A stretch of 8,147 nucleotides of DNA from an uncultured Veillonellaceae bacterium (GCA_958439155.1 CAUBUJ010000072.1:1-8147), one strand, 5' to 3'; positions 1-4,645 are shown, numbered from the stretch's first letter. The notes: generated from the letters alone by a model not told the origin. Numbers and translations are program-made.

Positions 1-19
1 GCCACCAGCCCTATATTTC

Positions 20-117
20 GCCCTGCGGGCACCGGCCAACTCTAAATGGGCGGGGAGCTGAATGGGATTTTGATGTACCTACGCATGATGCGAGGTCTCA
101 GGCGCGATGATTATGTG
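20..117 (+). repeat. Partial left-edge copy of the composite intergenic repeat (distal module)
   Basis: This stretch matches the distal part of the two composite repeats at 2253-2349 and 3281-3378. All three share a small GC hairpin (here GCCC-TGC-GGGC at 20-30), then a CCGGCC segment, the words GGGGAGCTGAATGGGATTTTGA and a GGTCTCAGG word. The copy is diverged and its proximal part lies outside the window or is missing. It contains no gene. Confidence 0.75.
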
Positions 118-146
118 TAGTCTCATTATCGCTATAGAAAGCAGTG

Positions 147-222
147 CCGCCTGCGGCGGATTTTATAAAAAGTTCTTCCTATTTCTCTTCAGACTTCAAA
201 ACTTAGACTTCAGACTGCAGGC
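147..222 (+). repeat. GC hairpin plus CAGACTT-type array
   Basis: A CCGCC-TGC-GGCGG hairpin (147-159) is followed by a TTATAAAAAG spacer, a CTTCCTATTTCTCTT word and degenerate CAGACTT units (about 190-218). The same order of parts occurs at 3408-3492, where the heptamers are much more regular. The hairpin is also found, with the heptamers on its other side and in the opposite orientation, at 1918-1970 and 2911-2962. Confidence 0.6.
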
Positions 223-360
223 TCTGGATTCTGCCCTTTCCATCGAAATGGGCGTCATCTCGACCAGTCGTATATTCATCAATATGTGCATACCTGGGAA
301 CAGACAATGATGTGAAGAGTGGAGAGATCTTTCGTAAAAATCCAAAGTGAGCACTTTCAT
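196..360 (-). pseudogene. Doubtful 54-aa reading frame coupled to the preceding one
   Basis: This frame begins with MKVLTLDFYERS, and its ATG overlaps the stop of the upstream frame as ATGA, a typical sign of translational coupling. Against it, the last ~12 residues run through the CAGACTT-type repeat array, no separate ribosome binding site is visible, and I recognise no family. It may be the tail of a decayed gene. The overlap is seen directly; the gene itself is a weak inference. Confidence 0.15.
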
Positions 361-542
361 AATGACAGGTCCCTGTAAACGGATGAAAACCACGCGGTGC
401 GCATCCCCGCCCCTCTCAGGCCCTTGGCCAGATCCGCGCTGCAGATAAAGGAAACAGGCACAGCCTGATTTTCATAGCAGCGGAAAAAGCAGCCATTGGT
501 GCTTTCTCCTCCCCAACAGGGGCGAGCCTTGGGAGGTACCAT
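357..542 (-). pseudogene. Doubtful 61-aa Cys-containing reading frame, possibly a gene remnant
   Basis: An AAGGA stretch lies just upstream of the ATG. The product has four cysteines, including a CFFRC pair in the first half, and a helix-like DLAKGLRGAGMR stretch in the second. That part reads like real protein, but the whole does not match a family I can name. It ends in an ATGA overlap with the frame at 196-360. Length and context (surrounded by repeats) favour a remnant over an intact gene. Nothing else can be supported in 223-542. Confidence 0.25.
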
Positions 543-597
543 TTTTCCTTTTTAGGTCGTTATTCACGCCAATCGGCGCATATAGTGGTCTTCAACC

Positions 598-740
598 GCT
601 TTGCATGGCAAAGCCATATAAAATGCCCTTCCTATTTTCTCTTTAGACCTCTGTCTCCAAACTTCAGACTCCACTCCCATGACGCACAATCCACCTTAGA
701 CCTCAGACTTTCGACCCCAGACTTCAGACCTCAGACCCCG
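598..740 (+). repeat. Variant hairpin followed by degenerate CAGACTT-type heptamers
   Basis: A perfect hairpin GCTTTGC-ATG-GCAAAGC (598-614) sits where other copies have CCGCC-TTC-GGCGG. It is followed by the same downstream words (ATAAAA, CCTTCCTATTT, CTCTTTAGAC) and by scattered AGACTTC/AGACCTC units to about 735. The segment then runs into a GCGCTGATGATGC word, also present at 3501-3513. The stretch 543-812 holds no supportable gene. Confidence 0.6.
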
Positions 741-812
741 CGCTGATGATGCGCAAACAGTTCATTGCTGCCTGCTGCTTTTATCAGTGTCTTCCTTCTC
801 TTTTTGCATATA

Positions 813-862
813 AAAACGGTTGTTCTTTTGATGAAAATTTCATCGAAAAGAACAACCGTTTT
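813..862. terminator. Strong bidirectional hairpin terminator after the lysis cassette
   Basis: A near-perfect inverted repeat of about 24 bp per arm runs from AAAACGGTTGTTC on the left to its complement on the right, with a single-base bulge near the tip. On the minus strand it begins 7 bases after the lysozyme-like stop codon, and its right arm runs into TTTTTATAT, the standard look of a Rho-independent terminator. The plus-strand exit (TTTTGTATT) is weaker but usable. Confidence 0.9.
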
Positions 863-869
863 GTATTAG

Positions 870-1430
870 CTATACATTGGCGCGCACCCAGGTGTAGGTG
901 CGGTCTGCCCTGTTCTGGTAGCCTGTGAGGTATTCTTCGCAGTCCGCCGCCCGGGCGTAGTCTTTCCGGAAGAGGCGGTGCAGTACGGTGAGGTCATTCA
1001 GATCGTACCGGCCGGTCCTGTTTGTGAGGAAGGCCGTGACGACAGCAAGCGATGTAGGGCACCACATGCCGGCGTAGACTGCAGCGGCAGGAGCCGTGAA
1101 GCCGGGAATGGTTCCAAGTGCTCCGGCGTAGGCGGCGCAGTCGGCTCTGAGGACCTCCATCTGGGCCGCCTGCCCTGCCGGTGAGGCAAGGAGCGCCGCA
1201 AGGCCTCCCAGCCGCCCGGCGGATCCCAGCATGGAATAGGACATGTGGGTATAATTCTCCCCGCCGGGGATGGAGAGGAGGAGCGCCTCCGCCCGAGCCC
1301 CTTCCCATTGGGAAATGCCAAGGGAAGGATAGTCCCCCGCGGTGGAGCAGGAAATGGAGGAAAAGTTTCCTTCAATTCCTGTCTCCGCGATGCCCCGGGC
1401 GATGAGCCCTGCCAGCACGGCCCGGCTCAA
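870..1430 (-). CDS. Lysozyme-like peptidoglycan hydrolase (phage-type endolysin)
   Basis: The 186-aa product is probably a muralytic enzyme. Near the N-terminus a helix carrying E16 and E20 is followed by GNFSS and then by GISQWEG (residues 38-44). This is the layout of the lysozyme-like fold in many Bacillota phage endolysins and tail lysozymes, where the acid before a G-x-F/Y turn is catalytic. E20 is the best catalytic candidate, which is inference. No signal peptide is visible, so export would need the adjacent holin-like protein. The start is TTG at 1430, overlapping the holin-like stop as TTGA and preceded by AAGGAG, so translation is probably coupled. The gene is clearly richer in G+C than the rest of the window. 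It is followed at once by the terminator at 813-862. The exact glycosidase class cannot be assigned by eye. Confidence 0.7.
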   Translation of the reverse strand: MSRAVLAGLIARGIAETGIEGNFSSISCSTAGDYPSLGISQWEGARAEALLLSIPGGENYTHMSYSMLGSAGRLGGLAALLASPAGQAAQMEVLRADCAAYAGALGTIPGFTAPAAAVYAGMWCPTSLAVVTAFLTNRTGRYDLNDLTVLHRLFRKDYARAADCEEYLTGYQNRADRTYTWVRANV

Positions 1431-1678
1431 TTTCTTTCTCCTTCCGCAAGAACTGCGATCCGTTCCCGAAGCTCAAAGAGTGCCCGGCAGAGGAGATGCA
1501 TTTCCCGCCGTGTCTCAGTGAGCTCGGACGCGAGGCGGTCTACCCGCTGGCGCTCCGCTTCTTCTTTGACAGCCCGCGCTGCCATCCAGGGGCGGAGCAG
1601 AAACTGCCGCGCCGCTGCGCCAAGGCCGCCGGCCAGCGTGAGAATTGGGACAAGTTCAGTCCAGAATATGGTATCCAT
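1427..1678 (-). CDS. Small holin-like membrane protein with coiled-coil tail
   Basis: The 83-aa product has one hydrophobic segment near the N-terminus (about residues 5-27, with the glycine-rich LAGGLGAAA), then a charged R/E-rich helix to the end that could form a coiled coil. It is not a signal-peptide profile, because the charged tail would stay on one side of the membrane. This shape and its place directly before the lysozyme-like gene suggest a holin or holin accessory protein. I chose the ATG at 1678 over an in-frame start further upstream. It has GGGGAGA just ahead, and its A is shared with the upstream stop (TGATG). The longer start would add a Arg-rich leader that overlaps the upstream gene. 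Function is inferred from topology and neighbours only. Confidence 0.65.
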   Translation of the reverse strand: MDTIFWTELVPILTLAGGLGAAARQFLLRPWMAARAVKEEAERQRVDRLASELTETRREMHLLCRALFELRERIAVLAEGERN

Positions 1679-1791
1679 CAGACTCTCCCCTTCCGTTCCA
1701 GCCATCCCCGCACGAGAGCGTCGATCCACTTGGTGAGGTACGGAGCGAGATAGTCCCAGATTTTGAGAAGAATCGTGTACTTGGTATTCAT
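1678..1791 (-). CDS. 37-aa amphipathic or membrane-associated peptide, first gene of the lysis cassette
   Basis: This short frame has an excellent AAAGGAGG ribosome binding site about 8 bases before its ATG, and its TGA overlaps the next ATG (TGATG). Those two signs make it very likely to be translated. The product is rich in W, L, Y and K (for example KIWDYLAPYL) and would form an amphipathic or membrane-touching helix ending in a basic tail. I do not recognise the family. Because it is coupled to a holin-like gene, an antiholin or second holin component is possible, but nothing in the sequence proves it. Confidence 0.6.
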   Translation of the reverse strand: MNTKYTILLKIWDYLAPYLTKWIDALVRGWLERKGRV

Positions 1792-2094
1792 AAGGGTTTC
1801 CTCCTTTGGGAAAAATAGCTGCTGGCTCTTGGCTTTCAGGTCAGTGGATGCTCGCCGCATGGTCATGGGGTTTTGTGTCAATAGCGATGATCACGGAAAG
1901 TGCGTCATGACGGCGGGTCTGAAGTCTGGAGTCTGAGGTCTGAAGAGGAAAGCAGTGCCGCCTTCGGCGGAATTTTGATAGGACTCAGACGCCGTCCAGG
2001 CTTTCTTTCATATTCCCCTGTTTTGAATATGCGTCCATTGGTATTCCACCCATGCTTCTCTTTTTTCAATGGAGTCCATTGGGGGGGAAGTTCA

Positions 2095-2124
2095 TTTCTT
2101 TCTTTGTCCGGACAAAGAAAGAAA
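2095..2124. repeat. 30-bp perfect palindrome centred on TCCGGA (copy A)
   Basis: The arms are TTTCTTTCTTTGTCC and its exact complement, with no loop. The same palindrome is at 3084-3113. It could act as a bidirectional transcription stop or a protein site. As a cruciform it would have no loop, so a dimeric DNA-binding protein or a recombination junction is also possible. Confidence 0.85.
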
Positions 2125-2180
2125 CGAACCAAAGAAAGAAAACCGCCGGCCAATCTTGCTCGGCCTTGCTCCGGTTCGCA

Positions 2181-2237
2181 ATGGCGGATGGCTTGAAACT
2201 CGCTTCGCTCAGACAGTCAAGCCATAATTCCCGCCAT
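2181..2237. other. Two-helix stem-loop with compensatory changes (copy A)
   Basis: The outer helix pairs 2181-2187 (ATGGCGG) with 2231-2237. The inner 9-bp helix pairs 2188-2196 (ATGGCTTGA) with 2217-2225. A 5-base bulge lies on the 3' side, and a 20-base loop contains CTCGCTTCGCTCA. The homologous structure at 3189-3241 has the same geometry with different stem bases, so the pairing itself appears to be selected. Whether it works as RNA or as single-stranded DNA is unknown. Confidence 0.75.
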
Positions 2238-2394
2238 CACTCACCTCCGCATCCCTTCGGGCCGGCCGGACTGCGAATGGCCGGGGAGCTGAATGGGATT
2301 TTGACGTACCTACGCATGAAGCGAGGTCTCAGGTGCGGCGATTGCGAGGGTTCCCAGTATTACGAGGAAAAGTGGTGCTGCATCTTTCTAATAA

Positions 2395-2459
2395 CTAGCG
2401 ACTAGCAACCAGGAACAGGAAACTGACCCAGAACAGCTGATGGCTGAGAGCTGAAAGCT
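2395..2459 (+). repeat. Degenerate heptamer arrays (CTAGCRA, then NANNGCT)
   Basis: CTAGCGA and CTAGCAA units are at 2395-2408. Four consecutive 7-base units then run at 2432-2459: AACAGCT, GATGGCT, GAGAGCT, GAAAGCT. The 7-base register is exact while the sequence drifts. They lie between composite repeat copy A and the DUF1659 gene. Confidence 0.7.
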
Positions 2460-2475
2460 TTTAAATCCAGACTTT

Positions 2476-2485
2476 CCCCCCCCCC
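2476..2485 (+). repeat. Run of ten C residues
   Basis: A ten-base homopolymer in an intergenic repeat region 86 bases past the stop of the DUF1659 gene. Such runs change length easily by slippage, but here no gene start or promoter is close enough to suggest phase variation. Confidence 0.8.
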
Positions 2486-2513
2486 GCGGCACCTTCCCTC
2501 TCAGCTTATTGCT

Positions 2514-2566
2514 CTCAACTCTCAACTTGTTTCCGTCTGCGTGCTGAGAGCTGAAGGCTGATGGCT
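2514..2566 (+). repeat. Heptamer arrays CTCAACT and GANNGCT
   Basis: Two perfect CTCAACT units (2514-2527) are followed by GAGAGCT, GAAGGCT, GATGGCT (2546-2566) directly beside the stop codon of the DUF1659 gene. The second set is the same family as the arrays at 2432-2459 and 3517-3558. Confidence 0.65.
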
Positions 2567-2570
2567 TTCT

Positions 2571-2798
2571 TCAGGTTCCTTCGGCGAGGGTGTAGGCTTC
2601 GCTCACTTTGATTCCGGAGAGGGTGCGGGTCTGGAGGGAGGCGATGGCGCTTCCGGCGGCGAGGAGCTCTTCGCCGGTGGCGTCGGTTTTGATTTTGGAG
2701 AAGGACAGGTTCTTCGTGAGGGCTCTTCCGTTCTTAGTTTCTCCTGTTTCTACGACGACGAGAAGTTTTGCGTCTACGATGGTTTTGATGGCTGCCAT
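2571..2798 (-). CDS. DUF1659 family protein
   Basis: The 75-aa product has the features I know from DUF1659: an MAxxKTI start, a central NLSFSKIKTDATGEELL, and AxxIASLQTRTLSGI near the end. It spans the normal length of the family. The function of DUF1659 is unknown; its genes are commonly found beside DUF2922 genes in Bacillota, as here. The ATG has AAAGGAG at good spacing. The 23 bases from codon 2 back through the ribosome binding site are identical to those of the DUF2922 gene at 3561-3770. In other genomes the pair is usually adjacent; here composite repeat copy B separates them by about 760 bases, so co-transcription is uncertain. Confidence 0.85.
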   Translation of the reverse strand: MAAIKTIVDAKLLVVVETGETKNGRALTKNLSFSKIKTDATGEELLAAGSAIASLQTRTLSGIKVSEAYTLAEGT

Positions 2799-2816
2799 GG
2801 TATGGCTCCTTTCTGC
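2794..2816 (-). promoter_or_regulatory. Translation leader duplicated before DUF1659 and DUF2922 genes
   Basis: These 23 bases around the start codon (GCAGAAAGGAGCCATACC, then ATGGC) are identical to 3766-3788. Weaker similarity (GGGGCAAA on the plus strand) extends ~15 bases further upstream. The AAAGGAG is the ribosome binding site. Identical leaders before unrelated proteins suggest duplication, conversion or selection for equal translation. Confidence 0.7.
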
Positions 2817-3083
2817 TCTTTTGGGGCAAATATAGGGGATGCTTGCCGCATGGACATGGGGGGCTGTGTCAATGACGATGATCCCGGAAAGTGCGTCATG
2901 ACGGCAGGGTCTGAAGTCTGTAGTCTGAGGTCTGAAGAGGAAAGCAGTGCCGCCTTCGGCGGAATTTTGACAGGACTCAGATGCCGTCCAAGCTTTCTTT
3001 CATATTCCCGTATTTTGAATATGTGTCATTGGTATTCCACCCATGCTTCTCTTTTTTCAATGGAGTCCATTGGGGGAAGTTCA

Positions 3084-3113
3084 TTTCTTTCTTTGTCCGG
3101 ACAAAGAAAGAAA
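3084..3113. repeat. 30-bp perfect palindrome centred on TCCGGA (copy B)
   Basis: Identical in both arms to the palindrome at 2095-2124. The bases just outside differ (GGGGG against GGGGGGG on the left, ACC-AATACC against ACC-AAAGAA on the right), so the palindrome is the conserved core. Confidence 0.85.
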
Positions 3114-3188
3114 CGAACCAATACCCTGAAGGGCACAGGCGAAAGAAAACCGCCGGCCATCTTGCTCGGCCTTGCTCCGATTCACTGC

Positions 3189-3241
3189 GGCGGGCAGCTC
3201 GAAACTCGCTTCGCTCAAACAGTCGAGCTGCTTAATCCGCC
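3189..3241. other. Two-helix stem-loop with compensatory changes (copy B)
   Basis: The outer helix pairs GGCGG (3189-3193) with CCGCC (3237-3241). The inner 9-bp helix pairs GCAGCTCGA (3194-3202) with 3223-3231. The bulge is 5 bases and the loop 20 bases, as in copy A. Relative to copy A, four of the nine inner pairs differ and each change is matched on the other side, while the loop differs at one base. Confidence 0.75.
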
Positions 3242-3407
3242 TCCGTTCATTTCTCGGAATGCTCCTTGACCCGCATTCCGCCCCTTCGGGGCCGGCCGGA
3301 ATGCGAATGGCCGGGGAGCTGAATGGGATTTTGACGTTTGTTCGCGAGAAACGCGGTCTCAGGTGCGGTGATTGCGAGGATTTCCATTATTACGAGGAAA
3401 AGTGGTG

Positions 3408-3492
3408 CCGCCTTCGGCGGATCTTATAAAAAGTCCTTCCTATTTCTCTTCAGACTTCAGACTTCAGACTTCAGACTTCAGACTCCAGACCT
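3408..3492 (+). repeat. GC hairpin plus perfect CAGACTT tandem array
   Basis: The CCGCC-TTC-GGCGG hairpin (3408-3420), a TTATAAAAAG spacer and CTTCCTATTTCTCTT lead into four perfect CAGACTT units (3451-3478) and two variants (CAGACTC, CAGACCT to 3492). The following GCGCTCATGATGCAC word resembles the reverse complement of the GTGCGTCATGACGGC head of the composite repeats. The module therefore occurs in both orientations in this window. Confidence 0.8.
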
Positions 3493-3516
3493 TTGACCCT
3501 GCGCTCATGATGCACT

Positions 3517-3562
3517 AACAGCTGACGGCTGTCAGCTGATGGCTGACGTCTGACAGCTTTTT
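3517..3562 (+). repeat. Six-unit NANNNCT heptamer array forming a terminator-like hairpin
   Basis: Six 7-base units in exact register (AACAGCT, GACGGCT, GTCAGCT, GATGGCT, GACGTCT, GACAGCT; 3517-3558) end against the stop codon of the DUF2922 gene. Two of the units allow GCTGTCAG (3527-3534) to pair with CTGACAGC (3550-3557), followed by TTTTT on the plus strand. It could stop plus-strand transcription. On the minus strand the T-run is on the wrong side. Confidence 0.6.
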
Positions 3563-3770
3563 ACTGGAGCGGTGTTTCGTCGGTGTTGACGATGACTGCT
3601 TCTTTCAGTTCGATTGCCAAGGCGCCGCCGTTGGTGATGAGGATGGGAATCATGCTCCCTGCCGCGGTCCTTGCGTCGGCGAGGGTGAGGTTGTCTTTCG
3701 GATCGGCGATGGATACGTCCATGGTGCCGTTGCCTTCGGTTTTGAATGTGAGTTTCAGTTTCTTTGCCAT
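3561..3770 (-). CDS. DUF2922 family protein
   Basis: The 69-aa product reads like a full DUF2922 protein. It has a MAKKLKLTFKTEGNG first strand, DVSIADPKDNLT in the middle (the DPK...LT turn is typical), then a helix and a last strand ending ELKEAVIVNTDETPL. The family is small, of unknown function, and usually encoded next to DUF1659 in Bacillota. A structural or surface role has not been established as far as I know. The ATG has AAAGGAG at normal spacing. The gene lies 98 bases past the DUF2922-like gene on the same strand. That gap contains a perfect-register heptamer array and no convincing promoter, so read-through from upstream is plausible. Confidence 0.87.
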   Translation of the reverse strand: MAKKLKLTFKTEGNGTMDVSIADPKDNLTLADARTAAGSMIPILITNGGALAIELKEAVIVNTDETPLQ

Positions 3771-3818
3771 GGTATGGCTCCTTTCTGCCCGGTGGGGGCA
3801 AAATGAGTGACAGTGGTC

Positions 3819-3853
3819 AGCTTTTAGCTTTTAGCTGTTAGCTGTTAGCTGTT
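3819..3853 (+). repeat. Five-unit AGCTKTT heptamer array
   Basis: Two AGCTTTT and three AGCTGTT units run without a break between the two DUF2922-type genes. With the CAGACTT and NANNGCT arrays this is a third heptamer family sharing the 7-base period. Confidence 0.85.
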
Positions 3854-3868
3854 AAGCGGCGGTTCTGT

Positions 3869-4063
3869 TTAGTGAAGTTCTGTTTCCTCTGTTCCTATAA
3901 GGACACCTTCTACGAAAAGGATTTCTTCTGTATCCAGGAGAGACTGGATCTCTTCCGCCGCAGGGCATACATCCTGCCATTTGAGATGTTTCCGCACACA
4001 AGGGATCGTTGCTCTAAGAGCCTGTCCGTTTGGGGTAATGAACGTCAACTGCAGCCTGTACAT
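3869..4063 (-). CDS. DUF2922-like protein
   Basis: The 64-aa product starts MYRLQLTFITPNGQ, matching the first strand of DUF2922 (compare MAKKLKLTFKTEGNG in the next gene). It keeps the same overall plan: TIP in the second strand, a charged helix, and a final strand ending GVLIGTEETELH. It is diverged, with a Cys at the TIPCV position and a WQDVCPAAEE helix, so it is a paralogue rather than a recent duplicate. The ATG is preceded by AAAGGAGG at ideal spacing. The 124 bases upstream, up to the sigma-like gene, hold a GGGGT/ACCCC hairpin (4164-4182) but no clear promoter. Function unknown. Confidence 0.7.
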   Translation of the reverse strand: MYRLQLTFITPNGQALRATIPCVRKHLKWQDVCPAAEEIQSLLDTEEILFVEGVLIGTEETELH

Positions 4064-4176
4064 TTCTTCCTCCTTTTGGTCAAAACTTGTCTGATTATTC
4101 GCTTTTGCCGGAAGGATCTCTCCTTCCCCTTCCTAAATCATGGGAACCATCTCCTTTCTGTCCGGGGTTTGAAATG

Positions 4177-4202
4177 TACCCCTCTATCTATATAAAGACC
4201 AC
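4177..4202 (-). repeat. 26-bp inverted repeat, left copy
   Basis: Read on the minus strand it starts GTGGTCTTTATATAG and ends GAGGGGTA, and it is identical over 26 bases to the plus strand at 8025-8050. It encodes the last four residues (VVFI) and stop of the sigma-like gene. Just outside the repeat there is only gapped, partial similarity between the two ends. A perfect 26-base match in an 8-kb window is not expected by chance. Confidence 0.9.
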
Positions 4203-4442
4203 ATCGGTCGACTCCTGGAGCGCTTCCAGGGAAAATTCCACAGGCTGGCGCTCATAGCGGCAGGAAGAGCAGTCTTTCCTGCATACCCCTACCCCTGACA
4301 GACGGGGACACCGATTCTGTCTTTCCCGCTGTTTCTGCTCCCTCCAGACCATCCGCATATACTCACGAAATACTGTCTCTGAAACCAGAATTTTCTTCTC
4401 TCCTGACTGGATATACCAGTTGGAATCTTTGTTCATGCTCAT
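4188..4442 (-). CDS. N-terminal part of a small sigma-70-like protein, probably truncated
   Basis: The 84-aa product begins with a strand-like WYIQSGEKKILVSETVFREY and continues MVWREQKQRERQNRC. Four cysteines follow in C-x8-C-x3-C-x2-C spacing (a possible metal site), then FSLEALQES. I know this layout as the N-terminal part of small sigma-70-family proteins in Bacillota, which normally continue into a DNA-binding region 4. Here it stops after STDVVFI, and VVFI plus the stop come from the 26-bp repeat, so region 4 is missing. I chose the ATG at 4442 because AAGGAG is 6 bases ahead; an ATG at 4436 is an alternative. A CATGCC-ATA-GGCATG hairpin (4475-4489) lies upstream. It may have been the regulator of the small-gene row to its left, which is inference. 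Confidence 0.55.
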   Translation of the reverse strand: MSMNKDSNWYIQSGEKKILVSETVFREYMRMVWREQKQRERQNRCPRLSGVGVCRKDCSSCRYERQPVEFSLEALQESTDVVFI

Positions 4443-4506
4443 GATCTTCTCCTTGTCATGAGGCACGAATCAGTCATGCCATAGGCATGCGAAATGCCCT
4501 GACCGT

Positions 4507-4593
4507 TCATACCTCGAAAGCAGCCGGCAATTCCACTGCCGCCTTCTTATCATCTGCTTCAGGAATGTTGGAATCATGCGCATGGTCATCCAT
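4507..4593 (-). CDS. Possible 28-aa acidic peptide
   Basis: This frame starts MDDHAHDSNIPEADDKK and ends AFEV; it is acidic and has codon use similar to its neighbours. A GGAG lies only 3 bases before the ATG, which is close. An in-frame stop precedes it, so it is not the tail of a longer frame within the window. It lies upstream of the sigma-like gene on the same strand. No family recognised; it may be spurious. Confidence 0.2.
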   Translation of the reverse strand: MDDHAHDSNIPEADDKKAAVELPAAFEV

Positions 4594-4607
4594 AAGCTCC
4601 GCCCTCA

Positions 4608-4630
4608 CCGCGTTTCACGCGGCTTTCTTT
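4608..4630 (+). terminator. Short hairpin terminator upstream of the ABC-3C promoter
   Basis: CCGCG (4608-4612) pairs with CGCGG (4618-4622) around a TTTCA loop and is followed by CTTTCTTTA. No plus-strand gene lies directly upstream, so it would mainly shield the next operon from outside read-through. Confidence 0.5.
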
Positions 4631-4636
4631 ATATCG

Positions 4637-4645
4637 TGATATAAT
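4637..4645 (+). promoter_or_regulatory. Candidate extended -10 promoter (TGATATAAT)
   Basis: TG-A-TATAAT is a perfect extended -10 element for the housekeeping sigma factor. No good -35 is present at 16-18 bases, which an extended -10 can tolerate. The transcript would start near 4652, giving a leader of about 130 bases that includes the 11-bp repeats. Confidence 0.5.

Larger units (their letters stand above)
1846..2378 (+). repeat. Composite intergenic repeat, copy A
   Basis: Copy A of a modular repeat whose copy B lies at 2837-3408. The modules in order are a head (GTGCGTCATGACGGC word), reverse-oriented AAGTCTG heptamers, the CCGCC-TTC-GGCGG hairpin (1958-1970), a CAATGGA-G-TCCATTG inverted repeat (2067-2081), a 30-bp perfect palindrome (2095-2124), a compound stem-loop (2181-2237), a CCC-TTC-GGG hairpin (2253-2261) and a distal module (2261-2349). 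Similarity to copy B stops at the word GTGGTGC. Reading frames within it are not conserved between copies, so it is not coding. The stretch 1792-2570 therefore holds no gene. Confidence 0.9.
2837..3408 (+). repeat. Composite intergenic repeat, copy B
   Basis: Second copy of the repeat at 1846-2378, with the same order of modules: CCGCC-TTC-GGCGG hairpin (2950-2962), CAATGGA-G-TCCATTG (3058-3072), 30-bp palindrome (3084-3113), compound stem-loop (3189-3241), a CCCC-TTC-GGGG hairpin within a longer stem (GCATTCCG 3273-3280 paired with 3297-3304), and the distal module (3291-3378). It is longer than copy A because of two small insertions, one holding CCCTGAAGGG just after 3120. The stretch 2799-3560 holds no gene. 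Confidence 0.9.

Noticed and set aside
525..560. GGTACC near 533-538 as part of a T-box leader
   Set aside because: No specifier hairpin, conserved T-box context or downstream amino-acid gene could be found; the match is only a six-base word.
994..1736. Several long open frames on both strands overlapping the lysozyme-like and holin-like genes
   Set aside because: The G+C-rich DNA suppresses stop codons in all frames. These products are Arg/Pro/Gly-rich and lack ribosome binding sites, whereas the chosen frames have coupled starts and recognisable protein features.
2476..2485. C10 run as a phase-variation switch
   Set aside because: It is not in a coding region, and no promoter spacing depends on it as far as can be seen.
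1900..3429. Plus- and minus-strand open frames inside the composite repeats
   Set aside because: The frames differ between copies A and B, indels of 1-2 bases shift them, and conservation follows hairpins rather than codons.
3451..3492. CAGACTT array as a CRISPR array
   Set aside because: Units are 7 bases with no spacers, and no cas gene is present.
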